Assembly: GCF_037038585.1 (NCBI RefSeq)
Contig: NC_092525.1
Coordinates: forward strand, 23,084,867-23,148,866
Source: Patagioenas fasciata
Taxonomy: Eukaryota; Chordata; Aves; Columbiformes; Columbidae
DNA: 64,000 nucleotides
Direction: 5' to 3'
The position numbers and the translations under genes are program-made. The notes under the pieces were generated by a model, which was given only the letters and a program-made list of their open reading frames with translations, had not been told where the DNA came from and did not search any database. The stretch's first letter is position 1. Every line of letters starts with the position of its first letter. Shown one piece after another: positions 38,535 to 51,940 of the stretch.

Positions 38535-41500
38535 GTGAGTGCTGGGCCCGGCCTGTCCTGCCGGTGTCGGTAATGGTGCTGTATGGGGCTGTTACATGGG
38601 GGTGCTGGGGTGGGCAGGTGGGTGTTAACACACCTTGGGGAGCTCCATTTGCCTTCGCTTTACCTTCAGGGTCTAGTGCTGCCGCAGACATCGCTGTGAG
38701 GCCCAGGAGCGCCGTATCGCTGCCAACAGTGACATTTAGTTATTGAGGGGACTGTCTGTGCAGCAAACCCAACCTGTGTGTTTTAAACCAAACCCCGTTA
38801 GGAGATGTGGCTGCTTTGAGAACCTGTTTTGGTTCCTTTAGGCTGCATCCGTGGCCCTGGGATCCCAGTGTGCTCCAGTCTCCTGCCTCTCCGTGGCTCT
38901 TCTCCCCACGTAGCTGACCAAAGGACTCGTGTGAAGTTACCTGGTGCTTTACAGCTGAATTTTTCTTCTGTCACCAAGGTCTCCTGACATTTCAGGCTTT
39001 GAAATACAGGCCAAAGCAGCACAGTTCGCTGTTTTAGATGAAGGGGATTCAACCTGATGTGTTTGTCCTGGGGTCATGCTATGCTAAAACTGAGTTTAAG
39101 CTGTAGTCAAAAATGTTACTCCAGCTCACATTAGCTGTCAGTGAGATGAGGATCCTGTGTTGTCAAGAGAGGTTTGCTCATCCCTTGCGGGAGGCGATGG
39201 CTGAAACTATTGTGTGGTTCTCATGGGTTGCTTGAGTTGATTAAGCAAATATGACAAGGATGGAAATGTAGGTAATCTTCAAAATAAGAGCACCATGTTT
39301 GCAGGTGGGAGCTCAGATTGGTGCACAGAGGAAGTAGGAGCTATTGGTATCATGAGGGCCATGCAGTGTGTTGCCTGGCCCATACATTTAGAGTGCCAGT
39401 TCCCCCTCTTGGTTATTTTTTTACTCTAAGTAGATGTTACTGGGAGTCCTCAGCTTGACTGGAAAATTTGTGCTGCCCTGCTACAAGAAATGAACTCTTA
39501 TAATGTCTTTGCCTGAAACTTTCAGGCTTTTGTAGGATTGTGGTGTTGCTCTTAAAAATCAGCCTTTGGATCATGTGATGGGGTGTAGTGGAACAGCAAG
39601 CCTGTCTCAGGAGGAGGCTCTGGCATGAAGCAGAGGAGCTACCAGACTGCTTTGCTCTCCAGCCTGGCCGTAGTCTTTGCCAGAGTTGGAGGTTTGGAGG
39701 GGCTGATCCCTCCAGATGTGCTGTGCACAGAACCCAGTGTGTTTCCTTGTAGTCATCCTTCTTACACCTGCTGCCATCAGACAGCTGGAGAAACCATGTG
39801 TGAGGAGTAGATCTGCCTTCCCACGTGGATGGGATACCCCAGAGTGGTTGTAGGTGACGCTGGCACTTTTTGAGGAGCTGCTGTTGACTGAGTGCAGCAC
39901 TGGGGATCGTCTCTTGAGCAGAGGGGACCTTCCTTCCACTGCTGTCCTGCCCCAGGGCTCTGCCTGCTGCTTTCCAAAGCAGGGCTGATGTACTGGTTGT
40001 TTCTGCATCATCGGGAGTTGTACTGATCCCTAGAATTGGGGTCTGGATGTTTGCAGGCTACTGGCCATTGATGCAAATCCACTTTGGCTCCATGGCAGAG
40101 GTGAGAGTTGTCCCAGGTCAGAGCTGCAGAGATGTGTGTCAATTTGTGCTGTACAGAGCTTGCAAACACTGCCGAGGTGATAACAGCAGCACTGAGGCAT
40201 CCAGCTCAGCCCTTGGTCACAAGCAGAGACAAACAGCAGAACTCCAGACACTTAAAAAGTACTGCTGGTGCTCTCCAAAGGAGGGTTCACACATAACCTG
40301 CAGCTGGAAGATGCTGGCTGCATCCACAAGGTCTGGAAATGTGTGGGTGAAATGGTGGCTGCTTATTGACGGGGAGGTTTTTTTTTTTTCTGTGTTTGCA
40401 GAGGAACCTTTTGGAGGAAGATTCGGATGAAGAGGAAGACTTTTTCTTGTGAGTTTGTGAATGGCAGCTGTAGGGAACGTGATGTCTTAACTGCCTCCAG
40501 CTCTGAGACAGGACGTGTCAAACACCAAAACCTGCTCCCTGCCGTGTAGGTGGGGACTTGGGAATCAAAACCTTTGATTCCTTTGGGATTGTCTCCTAGA
40601 GCCTCAGCATCGAGCATGAATTAAGACTTAATAGGTGTAACCTTTATAAGAGTGGGGTGTCCCACATGTCCTAAGACATGGGAGGGGTTCATGGGAGGTA
40701 TGATAACAGTTTTCCAAACACATGGCATTGATTCTGTCTTGCATATCTTTTCAGTCTGGTTTAAAAACATGTTTTCCTTGTATTAGTATCTTCCATCCTG
40801 ATTACTCTCTTTTCTGCCTACAGGAGAGGGCCTTCGGGACCAAGATTTGGACCCAGGAATGACAAGATCAGGCAGTAAGTTGCTGTTCCTCCGTGTCACA
40901 TGGATAATATTTTATCCTGGCACTACAAGCCCCTGCTACTCTCTTAACAGGATATTTCTGTGTAGTTCTGAACATGAACATGGCTTGTGTTTGCTTTCTT
41001 CCAACTGATGTTTCTTACCCAATCTGTCCATAGCTAAGAGAAATCTTAAATTTTATTCAGACTATCAAGAAATTGTGCATTGACAGAGGCAAAGGGATAG
41101 GATTGTATCACAGTAGCTTAGTGGAGTTTCTAAAGCCCTTGGTATATCCTGGTGATGACATGTTCTGTGCTTTTATGGGGCTCTTTTTTTGAGCATCAAC
41201 CCTGAATTTTAACCTTCACTAGCACCTTTTTTTATTGTTTTGTTGTTTGTCTTGTGACTTCTGGATGTTTCAAGAAAGCAAGTGGTCAGGAGCACACCAG
41301 GACTGTTTTTTTTTTGGGCAGTGTCTGGTCCTCTGGCCTCTTCTCCAGATAACGTCCTGATGTAGATGACCTGGAGGTCAAAGCAGCTGGAAAACAGGAA
41401 ACCATTACAGCTGGAGGAGGACTAGTGACTGTAACAGGGCAAGAAGGAAGGAGTGAATGCTCTGGATCCTTCTCCCATTGAGTCATTTCCTGGATGGTGC

Positions 41501-44500
41501 TTGTTCTGGGCTCCAATTTGCCCTGTCCTGTGAGGGGTGTGATGGTGGTACTTAGTGGAAAGTCGGGGGGATATTCCCAGATCCCTGGTTTGCATTGTGC
41601 TATTCCTTTGATTGCCATGGACCCAGAACAGAGATCTGTGTGGGGACTGATGGCCAGGCATTAATCAGACTGGATCTTCTTGTGTACATCCTGAGTGTTC
41701 CTCTTCATTAGGGATTTTTTTCGTCCTAGGAAGAAGCCAGTGCAGCTCTGAGATGACTCATTGCCAACGTCAGCGTTAGGCAGTGCTTGCTGTGTGCTGC
41801 TTGCCCCGTTCCCTTGAGGGGCGAAGTGCAGTTGAGTTACACAAGAGGCAGCAGGTTGGTCAATGCGCCCTGAGTTTTCAGGGGGTCTCTGTTTCTGCCA
41901 GGGTGTGAGGATGCTGTTGGTAGAGGCACACTGGTCCTTACAGTAAACCAGTGTGGATAAAACCTGGAGTGAATGGGAAGGGTGAGAATTGTTTTATTGA
42001 GTTAGGTCCCACCCCGATAAAAAGGTGGAGTGAGGGTGGTGTCTAACCTTTCATCCTGTGCTGGAGAGGAATTACAGAGCATCTTTTGCCATCTCTGTGT
42101 AGTGGTGGAAAACAAGAGCTCTTTTCTTCCCACTGTCTTGGCCAGGCAGAAGGGAGCAAGGGCTTAGATAGCGGATAGCACTGCAGCTGTGAAGGGGAAG
42201 AAAAATGACAGAGGAATTCACCCAGGAGTTGGTGGGTTCATAGGTGTAACGTGACTAATGCCCAACACATGTGAGGCTTGCTCATGGCCAGAGATTGCTT
42301 ATCTAGTGGACCTGGTATGGGAAATGTCCCTTGGGGTGGCGAGTGACTATGTCTATCTAGTCTCTAGAGCATCTATTATAGAATAGTATCTATTTTCTAC
42401 CCTCATCAATGTTGATTGCTTTGCTTAATAAGCACTTACTGTATGCAGTTGTTATTTCTTGTCATGGAGCTTATTATTAAGTTTCTGATCAGACCAGCCC
42501 TGGTGTTGGACGGACTGATGCCTGGTCTACTAATGATGCAGTTTGCTCTGGTTTCAACAGTAGAGGAAAAGGTGGGTTGGGTTGTTGCTGTAACAAGGAA
42601 AGGAAAGGAAGGAAAAGACATTTTAAGGAGGAATTTGAGTATTTGGAGAGCTGAGGCAATGAGGCTCAGCACACTGCTGTGGTGCCCCAGGACACAGGTC
42701 TCAGTCCCTGTGATTCCCCCATTGCGCTGCTGGATGTGACCAGCATTCCCAGCCCCAGTGGCTCTGTATGGCTGCAAGCCCCAAATTATGTCCTAAGGAG
42801 GGGCATGGTTTGGGGAATGGTTTGAAGGCAGGAATGGACAGCAGCTTCCCAGGGTCTGGCTGTTCCTCACAGGTGACTCATTGTGCAGCGAACCCCCTCT
42901 GTAGTCCAGGCTTTCGTTTGAAGGCAGTACCAAGACCGTATCATCAGGGATTGTTGTTTGGTGTAATCTTTTCAAGGACTGAAAGGCTTCAGGGAGGCCT
43001 GGGCTGCTGTCTCCCTTGCAGACACGATGAAGCAGCACCTTAAAAGCAGGGATTTGTGGCGGAATTCAGTGCTGACACCCCGTTGTTGAGTGCAGCAGAG
43101 CGGTCCTCTGCAGAACCGTGCCTCGGGGAGCGCTGCACTGGCCTCCTGCCTCTGCACCATCTGTCCGGCTTGGCTCTCCCTCCTTTTCCTTCTTCCCTGG
43201 GTTACTGCCACAAGGAGGGGTGTTTGGGTGTAATTTTCACCAAAATACACAGTGCTATTAATATCGCTGGGGTGGAAAATACAAGTGTGTCATGCTGGCT
43301 GTAAACAGCCGGATTGGAGACAAGCAGCAGCTTTGAGCAGCACGTCCCATGGTGCGTGCAGGGGCTGTTTACGGTGTCTGAAGAATGCGGTGCTGTTGTG
43401 AGCACAACACCATGACCAGCCCAGGGACGTTTTCGGTAGCTAACCCAATGTGGCCAAAATGAACTCTGGACCTGGCAAAGCACAGGGAAAGAGGAGTCTA
43501 AACCAAGCAAAGTGCCATTGGATCTCTTGTTGTTGTTTTGATAGTGTGTGCTTGCTGTCCTTGTTAAAAGCATCATATTTGCAGAAATTAGTAAGCAGGG
43601 AGGGTCGTGGGAGACATATTTCATGCTTTTGTCTTGCTGCTTTTCCTGGCAGGTGTTTATTCTACCGTCTCTTGAAAATCTGGCAGGAATGAAGCACATG
43701 AAATGTATGTGTCAAAAGCCAATAGTTCCCTAACAGAAAATATGCTTCGTATTAGAAGATTCATTCTCTCTTGCCAAATAAAACAAGAAAATATTTTCTT
43801 CTTGATGTGACTTGAGTTTCCAAGCTCAGGCATGCCAAACTAGTGGGAATTGTTGAATTTGTTCTGAAACTGCAGGGCTAATGCATAGATAGGCTGGGCA
43901 TCTCGCAGCCCATTCCTGGAGAGGCATCTCTTGCAGCAGTGATGGGTGGGAGAGAGCAAAAGGCAAGGGCTGGCTTAAGGTCTGGTTAAGGCACTGTGTG
44001 GAGATCAAAAGTTTCATTCCGTGGTGTGGCCTCTTCCTTCCTGTTTTGTTTTTTGTGTATTTTTTTCCCTAGGGTTCGTTCTTTACATCAGATACCAAAA
44101 AGTATGCTCAAATGTGTCTGCGTTCCACAGGAGTTAAACACCTCAGCGTTTCAAGAGTTTAAGCCTTGATTTCTCTGTGCCTCCATTCTCGGTCCTTGAA
44201 ATGTTTTGCTCTCTTTGGGGGGTAGCTAACAGCGTGCCCAGGCAGCAGAGGCACACAGCATTTTGCCAGCAGCTCCAGTGAGAAGAGGCGCAATGCTGAA
44301 ATGCAGCTTGGGCACTGGGGGTCTGTACTCCATAGGTCTTCCCCAAATGCTGGTACGCATCAGAGCAGCTTGAATTTGTGTACCTGCCTGCTTTGCCTCG
44401 AATGCTTTGGGGTGCCCCAGGACTGCAGCAGCATCTCCCCAGGCTCTGAGCTGTACTGGTGGGGTGACAGGTGGTGTTGTGTTGCACGTTCCTAGATGTG

Positions 44501-47500
44501 CTGTAACCTTGCATGCTCCCACTTGTTGGTTGTACCAAGATGACTGGGTTACAAATCTATTGCGGGAGGAAATCTCTTTATTTTGAAGCCAGTAGATGAT
44601 TTTAGAAACATTTACATTCTGCAAATGTAGTCTTCTGCCCGTGAAACTGATGGTTAAGGCCTTAGAGTTTTTGCCAAGTTGGCTCATCTGGGATAGCAGA
44701 TGTTTCTGCTTTTCCTGTCTTGCCCCAAGCTATAGGAGCGTTGCTGGTGGCTCTGAGCTGGGACTTGTCCCTTGTGTAAGGAAACCTCCTCGCATTCTCA
44801 CCTGCCACCAATGTGGAAGGCAGGAGCTGCCACCACACGGTGTAGGTGGGTTCAGAGAGATGCTGCTCCCACGGACTCGGTGATGCAGCACTGGAAAGGC
44901 AGGTTCCTTTCTTGTGGTATCCTAAATAAAGCAAGGGGTTTTTTGTGTGTTGCTGGAGTCCAGCATGTGCCATACAAGGGCTGTTGAGTCAGAAATTGTG
45001 GTTGCCTGGCTGCTCCGGCTCTGGAAGCTGCAGTGCAGTTGTGCTGCAGAGCCTGATCTGAAATGCTAAGATGGGAAGCCCCTTCACATTCAAAGATCTG
45101 TAGGCCTTTCCAGAATGTCTGGGGTTTTTTGAGGAAAAAAAGCCTTTAAATTCTTTTTCTTGCCTGTTTTTGGATCAATAAATGTGAGCAAGGCATGGGC
45201 TTTACCATTGCAACCACTATTGCTTGTTGCAGCTGCTCCTCCTGTGTGTCTCAGTGGTGTCCGCTCAATAAGCGGCACATAGCTGGTAGGGAAACAGAGA
45301 AATAGGTCAATGTGAACCTATATCTCTAATTAATTAATTAGAGGCATGGTGGTTAGGACAGGGCCCTGTTCCTGGTTCTGCAGTGCCCCATTGACTGGCC
45401 TTGGGCAAGTTGCTTGGGATCTCTCTTGTCCCCAGCCTCCCAGGCCACGGTGGAGGACGGAGGTCCTCGTCATACCAGGTGCTCTGAGCTGAGGTGCTGG
45501 GTGAAGACTCCACAGAGTGGTGGAGCTGGGTCTGGTGCTGCTGTAAAAACTCTTGATTTGGCAAATAATGTCTTTGATAATCTGCATCTGTGAGATGGCA
45601 GTGGGGAAGAGAAGGTTCTCCATGGCTCCAAAGAGGAAGATGTTGTGACTGAGTAACTTGGGGAGCAGGAGTGTGTGGGTGCTAAGCAGGCACAAATGAT
45701 GAGGTGATGGCACTCCTGCTTCCTTTGGGGACACCAGTGGTGCACAGTTAATGGGAGGTGTGTGTTTCTGATAACGTGGAGAGCTGCTGTAGTGGCCTAT
45801 TTGTGCTGCCTGTTTGGCACACGCTGGATGTGTTTTGATATGTTTAATGTGCTTAAATGTTTTTAATTGGTGCAATTTAAATTGACAAATCTTAGGCTTA
45901 GGCAGAGCAAGTGTCCTGGAGCTATTTCTGTTTTGTTGTCCTGTTTGTAGAGTCACCTCCAAGACATTGCTGTTGCCATTTACTTTCTGGGAACGGCATG
46001 TCTCAAACAATGTATTGTCTCCCTAGGGCCCCAAGAAATTTCTATCTCCAGGAAAATACAAGTGTATTAGCTTCAAAATACAAACCAGAATGTAGCAGTA
46101 TTTTTCCACCAGGAGAAGTTTTCTCTCTTACCAATGTGGCTTTTTTATGGAGTGAATAAATGCATTTATAATAACCCTGCGGGAGTGATTTAGGCTACTG
46201 TTCACTGAAGCGACTACCCACAGAGTTGCATAACCTATGTGAAGATGGATTTATAATAACTTGGTTTAGTTCATTTCAGCCATTACTTTACTGTCCTCTT
46301 GATGCCCCTGGCAGAGTGGGTTTCATTTAGCAGCCCAGTTCCCAGAGGGGGAGCACACCTTGCTTTGATTTCACCTGAAGTTCTTTGGCAAAGGTGCAGT
46401 GCAAGGTTCTATGAAATCTGGAGTGATAAGGTGGGGGGGGGCTTTTGGTTTTGTTTGGTTGGTTTTGTTTTTTTCCCTTTGTGAGCTCTTCTGCAGCAGA
46501 GGTGCCCACCAACAGCAAGTAGTGCCTTTTCTTAGTGCATTTGTGTATTAATGGTGTTACAGAGGGTGCCCCACTTCTGCTGACTTCCCAGTGCTCTCTT
46601 TTTGCCCCTTGCCTTCCCTCACCCTTTCTGGAACTGGCAGAGACCCACCCCAGGCCATATTGTGCCTCTGGCTTTCTCACTTTCTCAGCATCCCATCAAC
46701 CTCCCTCCATCGTTGTCTACTTTGATTTTTGTCAGTGAGTTCCGATATCCCACAAGCCGGGGAGCCTGAGCGAGGGCCGGTGCTCGCTTCTGCTCCTCAT
46801 GCTGCCTTTGCTCTGCTCTAGTGTCCAAAACCAGGTGGATGAAGTCATCGATGTTATGCAGGAGAACATCACGAAGGTGATTGAAAGAGGCGAGCGGCTG
46901 GATGACCTGCAGGATAAATCAGGTGTGATGCTAAATGCAGCTCTGCTGGCCTTTCCCCCCACATCTCTTCCCTGTTGCTGGGCCGGGTTACCTGGTTTCA
47001 GTTCAGAAAGTGCCTAATGACAGACCTGGGTTTGTAATTCTGTGATGCTTCCCAGCCTTGGGCTGCAGATCTGACTTTCTCCACCTTTGCCTTCTGCTGC
47101 TCTGCACAGAGGTGTTAGTTTGGAGCTGTTTGGGTGCTGTGATCTAGCTGTTCATTCAAGTAAAGGTGGATCAGTTTGTTTCCTAGCCACCGTGAGCACA
47201 TCAGCTGTCTGCTGGCTTGCGGAGCAAATTCCTGTCCTCAGAGGGCAGCCAGCACAAAGGGGGCTCAGTGGGACTCAGCAGGTCTGTGTGTGCTCTAGCA
47301 AAGGGTGCCACATTGGCATCTGCTGTGGCTTTGGTGAATCATGCTGTGGTTGGGTATTTTCCCCTAATACTGAGTTTATTTGGTAGACCTCAGTGGAGTT
47401 AGTGGAATGAGTGGATGCCCTGACTGTGTGTGTGCCGCTGAATCGCCTCTTTCTTTCAACAGAAAGTTTATCAGACAATGCAACAGCTTTTAGCAACAGA

Positions 47501-48765
47501 GCCAAGCAGCTTCGGAGACAGATGTGGTGGCGAGGCTGCAAGGTGAGCAGGAGCAGGCGGGGTGGGTTTGTGGAAGAGTCTTAACTGCCCTCTTCTGCAA
47601 AGGGATGTGGAGAAGCTCTGCTTTGTAGCTGAAAAGATGCTGGAAGGCAAAGGCCTCCTTTCAGGTAGAAGCAGCCACACATGGCACCCCATGTAACACT
47701 CCTCTGTGCTCCCCATGCAGATGAAGGCGATCATAGCACTGGTGGTGGTCATTCTTCTGCTCGTGATCATCGGTGAGTAGCTTCAGGTCACCCCAGCCTT
47801 GTCTGCCATTGAAATATTTGTGACACTTCTCACTGTCAGTGACACCCTGGTGCTGCTGTCCATGGCAGGGGGGGACCCGAGCCTCTCCATCGGGTGCTCT
47901 GCCCCACTCTGCCTTACGCGGTCATGAAATGGTGCCTATAGAACACTTCGTTCTGCTCTTCTACCAGGTTTAAATGCAGGGGAGCAGGCTCAAACCAAAT
48001 CCTACTGACTGTGGCCAAAGAAAGGCAACATGGCCCTGCCCCAACAATGTTGTACCGGTCCAGGGTTGGCACCGACTGATCCCAAGGCTGGTGGGAGTAG
48101 ATACAAGAGTTTCAGACTGGAGCAATGTCTCCCAAAGGACTCTCCACATACATGAGCCATCTTGCAATGGGTTTGGTCCCTGCAAATGCTCCTCCCCAAA
48201 GCTGCCAGGCTGCTTAGTTTTCAGCAAGTAGTGTGTTTCTTCCAGGCAAAAGAAGTAATTCGTCCCTCTGCCTGAAGACTGATGGGCTCCAGGGATCCAA
48301 GCAGCCCAGCATGGCAGTAGAACACTTCTATGCCTCTGGGCCCAGAGGGTTTTCCTCCCACCGACCCTGGGTGGGGGCAGCTCTGTAGCGGTTCCCGTTA
48401 ATTCATCAAAACTCTTGCAGCCTGTTGTCCTGCTGACACACTGCCTGCAGCGGGAGAGGCAGAGCTGGCAACAGGGTGGGAGCGTTGGAGAGAGGGAGAG
48501 ACTAATGGAAAATCCCATCTGGTTTAATTTTGGGAAGCTGGAAGGAGATGAAGGTGGCAGGAAATGTTGCCTAGCGTGTGTACAGGCAACAGATTGCATT
48601 AGCTTGAGCTTGGAAACACACTTTCCCTCACAGCTGCTTGGTGTTTGTCACTGCAGAAATGGGAAGGGGGGGGGGCAGAGATGGGTGTTGCACATGAAGG
48701 TGCACAGCTGAGAGCTTGTTTCTTTGTGTTTTCCAGTACCCTTAGTCCTGAAGTACCATACCTGA
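38469..48765 (+). CDS. VAMP4: VAMP4 R-SNARE (complete, seven coding exons)
   Basis: Vesicle-associated membrane protein 4 is the R-SNARE of the trans-Golgi network and endosomes, pairing with syntaxin 6/16 and Vti1a-type SNAREs in retrograde transport and Golgi maintenance. Seven exons give 141 residues, the same as human. In order: N-terminal extension with the dileucine and acidic TGN-sorting signal (RRNLLEEDSDEEEDFF); an RGPSGPRFGPRND linker; the SNARE coiled coil (about 53-112) beginning VQNQVDEVIDVMQENITKVI with its central-layer Arg; the juxtamembrane RRQMWWRGCK segment; and a single C-terminal membrane anchor ending LKYHT. ATG at 38469 has A at -3 and begins MPPKFKRHLNDDEVTG, almost identical to human. 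The gene points away from MYOC and toward ITPA. A 3' UTR of about 0.4 kb follows. Confidence 0.97.
40402..40448 (+). CDS. VAMP4: VAMP4 coding exon 2: sorting signal
   Basis: 47 bases encoding RNLLEEDSDEEEDFF, the dileucine plus acidic cluster. Acceptor GTTTGCAG, donor GTGAGT; ends two bases into Leu. Confidence 0.95.
40824..40874 (+). CDS. VAMP4: VAMP4 coding exon 3
   Basis: 51 bases encoding RGPSGPRFGPRNDKIR with split codons at both ends. Acceptor CTACAG, donor GTAAGT. Confidence 0.95.
40875..46821 (+). other. VAMP4: Large VAMP4 intron, 5.9 kb
   Basis: The longest intron in the window. It contains short T, A and G runs and a small (TTAA)n stretch near 45327-45341. A 226-codon minus-strand open frame at 45330-46010 has no recognisable domain or gene structure. 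No RNA gene or transposon recognised. Confidence 0.75.
46822..46922 (+). CDS. VAMP4: VAMP4 coding exon 4: SNARE motif, first half
   Basis: 101 bases reading VQNQVDEVIDVMQENITKVI then ERGERLDDLQDKS; contains the ionic-layer Arg. Acceptor CTCTAG, donor GTGTGA (non-consensus at +4 to +6). Confidence 0.96.
47463..47542 (+). CDS. VAMP4: VAMP4 coding exon 5: SNARE motif, second half
   Basis: 80 bases reading ESLSDNATAFSNRAKQLRRQ then MWWRGCK. The double Trp marks the membrane interface. Donor GTGAGC, phase 0. Confidence 0.96.
47721..47772 (+). CDS. VAMP4: VAMP4 coding exon 6: transmembrane anchor
   Basis: 52 bases encoding MKAIIALVVVILLLVII, a purely hydrophobic membrane span. Acceptor CATGCAG, donor GTGAGT. 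Confidence 0.95.
48737..48765 (+). CDS. VAMP4: VAMP4 coding exon 7: C-terminus
   Basis: 29 bases encoding VPLVLKYHT (first codon split) and TGA at 48763-48765. The short lumenal tail differs from human (MKYRT) only slightly. Acceptor TTTTCCAG. Confidence 0.92.
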
Positions 48766-49215
48766 GGGGCAGCTGGAGGCTTCGGTGGAGCTGGCTCTGG
48801 GATAACCAAACTGCTGTGTAATTTAAGTGAGATATCTGTATATAGCTTTGAAGTTTTGTTTTTCCTCCAAGGAGTGAGGAGGCGGTGGCAGCAAGTAGCC
48901 AGTTCTAACACACTGTTTTAAGAACTGCCAAATGACCCTTTTTTTTTTTTGTCAAGTACCTGTTCCTGCTGTCAGACTTTTTTTATAACAGAAGATTCAG
49001 TTCTCAAACCGCCTGTTTTGTGAAATTCTAGGTCTCTGGTTTGGAGCTGACTACTTGCCACTACAGTTTATCTGTATATATGGTTGAGTTATAATATTAA
49101 TAATAATATTGTCTGAGCAGTTCCCCACTGCCTGTTGTGGAAGGCAGAGGGGATTCTGTCCTTTCATCAGAGCAAAGGAGGGGAAAAAGAAAATAAAAAA
49201 GGGAGGGGAGAAATA
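48766..49215 (+). other. VAMP4: VAMP4 3' untranslated region
   Basis: Begins after the TGA and runs to an AATAAA at 49192-49197. Contains a T run at 48939-48950 and AT-rich ATAATATTAATAATAATATT near 49090-49110. A longer 3' UTR cannot be excluded. Confidence 0.6.
49192..49197 (+). terminator. VAMP4: Candidate VAMP4 poly(A) signal
   Basis: AATAAA in an A-rich context about 430 bases after the stop codon. Confidence 0.5.
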
Positions 49216-51580
49216 ATTAGGTTTTACAACCCAGAAGACTTTCTGGTCCTGCCATGGGAATGCACAAGCTCGGTGTTTTCAGTATTGCTGCTTAAAGCTG
49301 TGACTAAAGACATTCCAGTAAACCTATTTTTGACCATACATATGGATTTCCTGCAAGTCTTCATAGTGTTCTGGGGGGCACTCACAGCTCTCTGCTGCTG
49401 GGATTCTTTAGGAAAGGGCTGTTTCAGTGTTTCCTTAACCTAAAGCAAGAAGTGTGTGTGAAGCCCAACAATTAGCCCAATGACATAAAAGACACCGCAG
49501 GAGGATGGCCCACTGTAAAAGAGCCAATTTCACATTCAGAGCCCTTCACCTCCATGTGGTGGTTGTGGTCCTGAGCACCAGCCTGTTTTGTGTCCCTGTG
49601 ATCCCATGGGGTGCGTGTTGTTCCCAGACAGGCCTTTTGTTTTTGCGACCCTCGTTCCTTCCAGCCCTGAGCCTGGGACTTTAGTTAAGCTGAGATCAGG
49701 CTCTCCTGGTTCTCCTTTTGCTGTTTTTGTTTGTTTTTCTGATGAGAAGAGTATTGTCCTTCTTAGTGTGCATCTGAAGTAATGTTGGAGAGGGGAAATG
49801 GTGCTCCAGAGAATTCCCAGCACTGTGTCCCAGCTTCCTCTTCTGAACCTGCCCACAGGACCTTGTACATAATTTCCACCTGAGCAGCGATGCTGCTTCA
49901 TGCAGAGAAGGGGATTAAAAGTGAGCACAGCAGGCTGGAGGGTCAGATGTGATTACAAGCTGCACTTGCCCAGCTGGAGTTTAAATTGGGCTTTTCCCCT
50001 CTGTGGGCCCTTGTCTCTCCAGGTGGGAACCAGAATGCCAAGCTGGTTTTTTCCTTGTGAAGCATACCCTGGTTTTGAGATCATGCACTCGGTGAAAGGG
50101 GCAAAAATCATCCTGCCTATGCCTTTGACTACTCTCCACCTGCCAGGGAACAAGAAGGTGGATGAAGAGGAACTGTGTCCATCTTCAGGGGGGCTGCAGG
50201 TCTCGGTGAGCTATTGGCTACTTTTCCCTGCCAACTGCAAAGTGAGTTAATGGTGTTGTGAGCCTGTGTAAGGGCTGTGCTGTGCCTGCTCTGGCCTGCC
50301 TGCTAGGCCAGGCTTTACTTCTACTGCTAGAGAGTCCTGCTGGTACCTCTGGCTTTCTCTCCCAGCCCCATCTTGTCTTTGCTGCTGCCACCCACAGGAC
50401 CTGGGTGCCGCAGCAGCATGTCAGAACTTCTGCTGGCACTAGGTCTAAGCAAGACAAGCCTGCAGTTGCTTGCTCGAGGCAAAGCCTGGCTTTAAAGATG
50501 AATGCCAGGGTTGTCCTGAGCACCTCCAGGGACCAGCTCTGGCTGTGAGAGGCACCAGCAATCAACAGTCCTGGTCAGTAGCTTCACAATAACAGAAGTT
50601 ATTGAGCAAGTTTTTATAGTTTTATGTTTGTTTTTAAAAGGCTGCAAAGACTGTCATGATGTCTGGTCTCAGGTACATTATAGAGCAGTTCTCCTTATAT
50701 TCCTTTGAGATACCATGGTCTTTCTATTGTAGCCTATGCCATCCCATGCTGGGCTGGTGGCAGGGAGAACTGTAGTGAGTGGAAGGTGTTATTGTTTCCA
50801 GCAGTGTCTGCGTGCTTTGGGATTGGTTTTCACTCAGGAGACATTATGAAGGAGATTTCTACAACAAAAACAATTCCTTCACCCAAGCGTGGAGTCTGTT
50901 AAATCCATTCACTCCTTGTGCAGAAGACAGACCTCTTCATTAGCTGCTGTTTTCCACATGATCACTTTTTTACAGGGAACAGTGTGTTTTGGCCAGTGCT
51001 GTGCATTCCTGCTTCAGGGCTAGTTCCTCCCAGGCTGGACCCCAGGGTCCCTATGCCTGAGGACACAGGAGCTGCAGGGATGGATGGCTGCAGCTCTTAT
51101 GCAGGTGGGGAGAAGCCTCTCCCAGCTCTGGGAGCCAGACTGGAGGGGAAGGAGTTCTTCTCTCTGGGGACTCCCCTTGCGAAAGAGGAGCTTCTCGAGA
51201 TGCTGAGTGTGAGGAGGAGGCCTGGGTACTGCAGTGGGCATGCTCCCAGGACCCTGGTGCTCTGCAGGACACTGCTTCCCCCATCACACTCTGCCTGGGG
51301 ACCACTGAGCTTCACCGACCCATCCCTCTACGGCTCCACACTGGGAGCAGGGCCCATCTCTTGCCTCCCGAGTTCTGCTCTCCCCACCAGTGTTTTTGCT
51401 GCAGCTGCCAACTGGTCCTGCATCTACCTACAGCGAGATGAAACTCCATCTCTCTCACGCAGGAAATCTGGTCTCAGAAAGCACAAAGACGTGCCAGGTG
51501 TCAGGAGCACAACTCGCTGCCCGGTTTCCCTAACTACACGTGGTTCTACTTCATGGAAAACAGGGACAGGGATCCTCCGA
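49216..51580. other. Intergenic region between VAMP4 and ITPA
   Basis: No recognised gene. A 245-codon plus-strand open frame at 50918-51655 leads into the ITPA CpG island but shows no domain and low-complexity-like composition. This interval is a candidate breakpoint for the rearrangement that placed ITPA here, though no repeat marks it. Confidence 0.65.
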
Positions 51581-51940
51581 CCGCGGCTGCCAGGCCCTGG
51601 GGAAGTAAACAGGGAGGCGACCGCCCCTGCCCGCTGCGGGCCGGGCCTCAGCTAGCAGGGACCAGCGGCCGTAGGGCGGTGACGAGTGCGGAGGGAGCGC
51701 GGGGGCGGCCTGTGGCGAGGGACGGGGCCCGGCCCCCACGGCCGCCATGGCGACCCGCCGCTCCCGAGAGACTACGCGGGGCGCCTCCGCGACCGGCCAG
51801 CGCCCTCCCCCCGGGGGACCGGAAGTTCCTCTCTCTCGGGCATCGGCGGAAGCCTTCCCCATTGGCTGGACGTCGCCGGGCGCGGTGCCGTTGGCAGCGG
51901 TGATTGGCTCCTCGGCGCGCAGGCGCCACGCGGGGGGAGG

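Larger units (their letters stand above)
36950..38550. promoter_or_regulatory. CpG-rich divergent promoter region of MYOC and VAMP4
   Basis: Dense CpG and GC-rich sequence covers MYOC exon 1, the gap between the genes, and the first two VAMP4 exons. The two start codons are 961 bases apart, and the likely transcription starts roughly 0.5 kb apart. An E2F-type TTTCCCGCC lies at 38066-38074 inside the inferred VAMP4 first exon. Boundaries were judged by eye. Confidence 0.75.

Noticed and set aside
45330-46010. Minus-strand open frame of 226 codons in the VAMP4 intron
   Set aside because: No domain, no splice context, ordinary intronic composition. Length alone is not convincing.
50918-51655. 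Plus-strand open frame of 245 codons upstream of ITPA
   Set aside because: No recognisable domain, weak start context and a change to GC-rich composition at its end. Spliced RNA over this interval would be needed to revive it.
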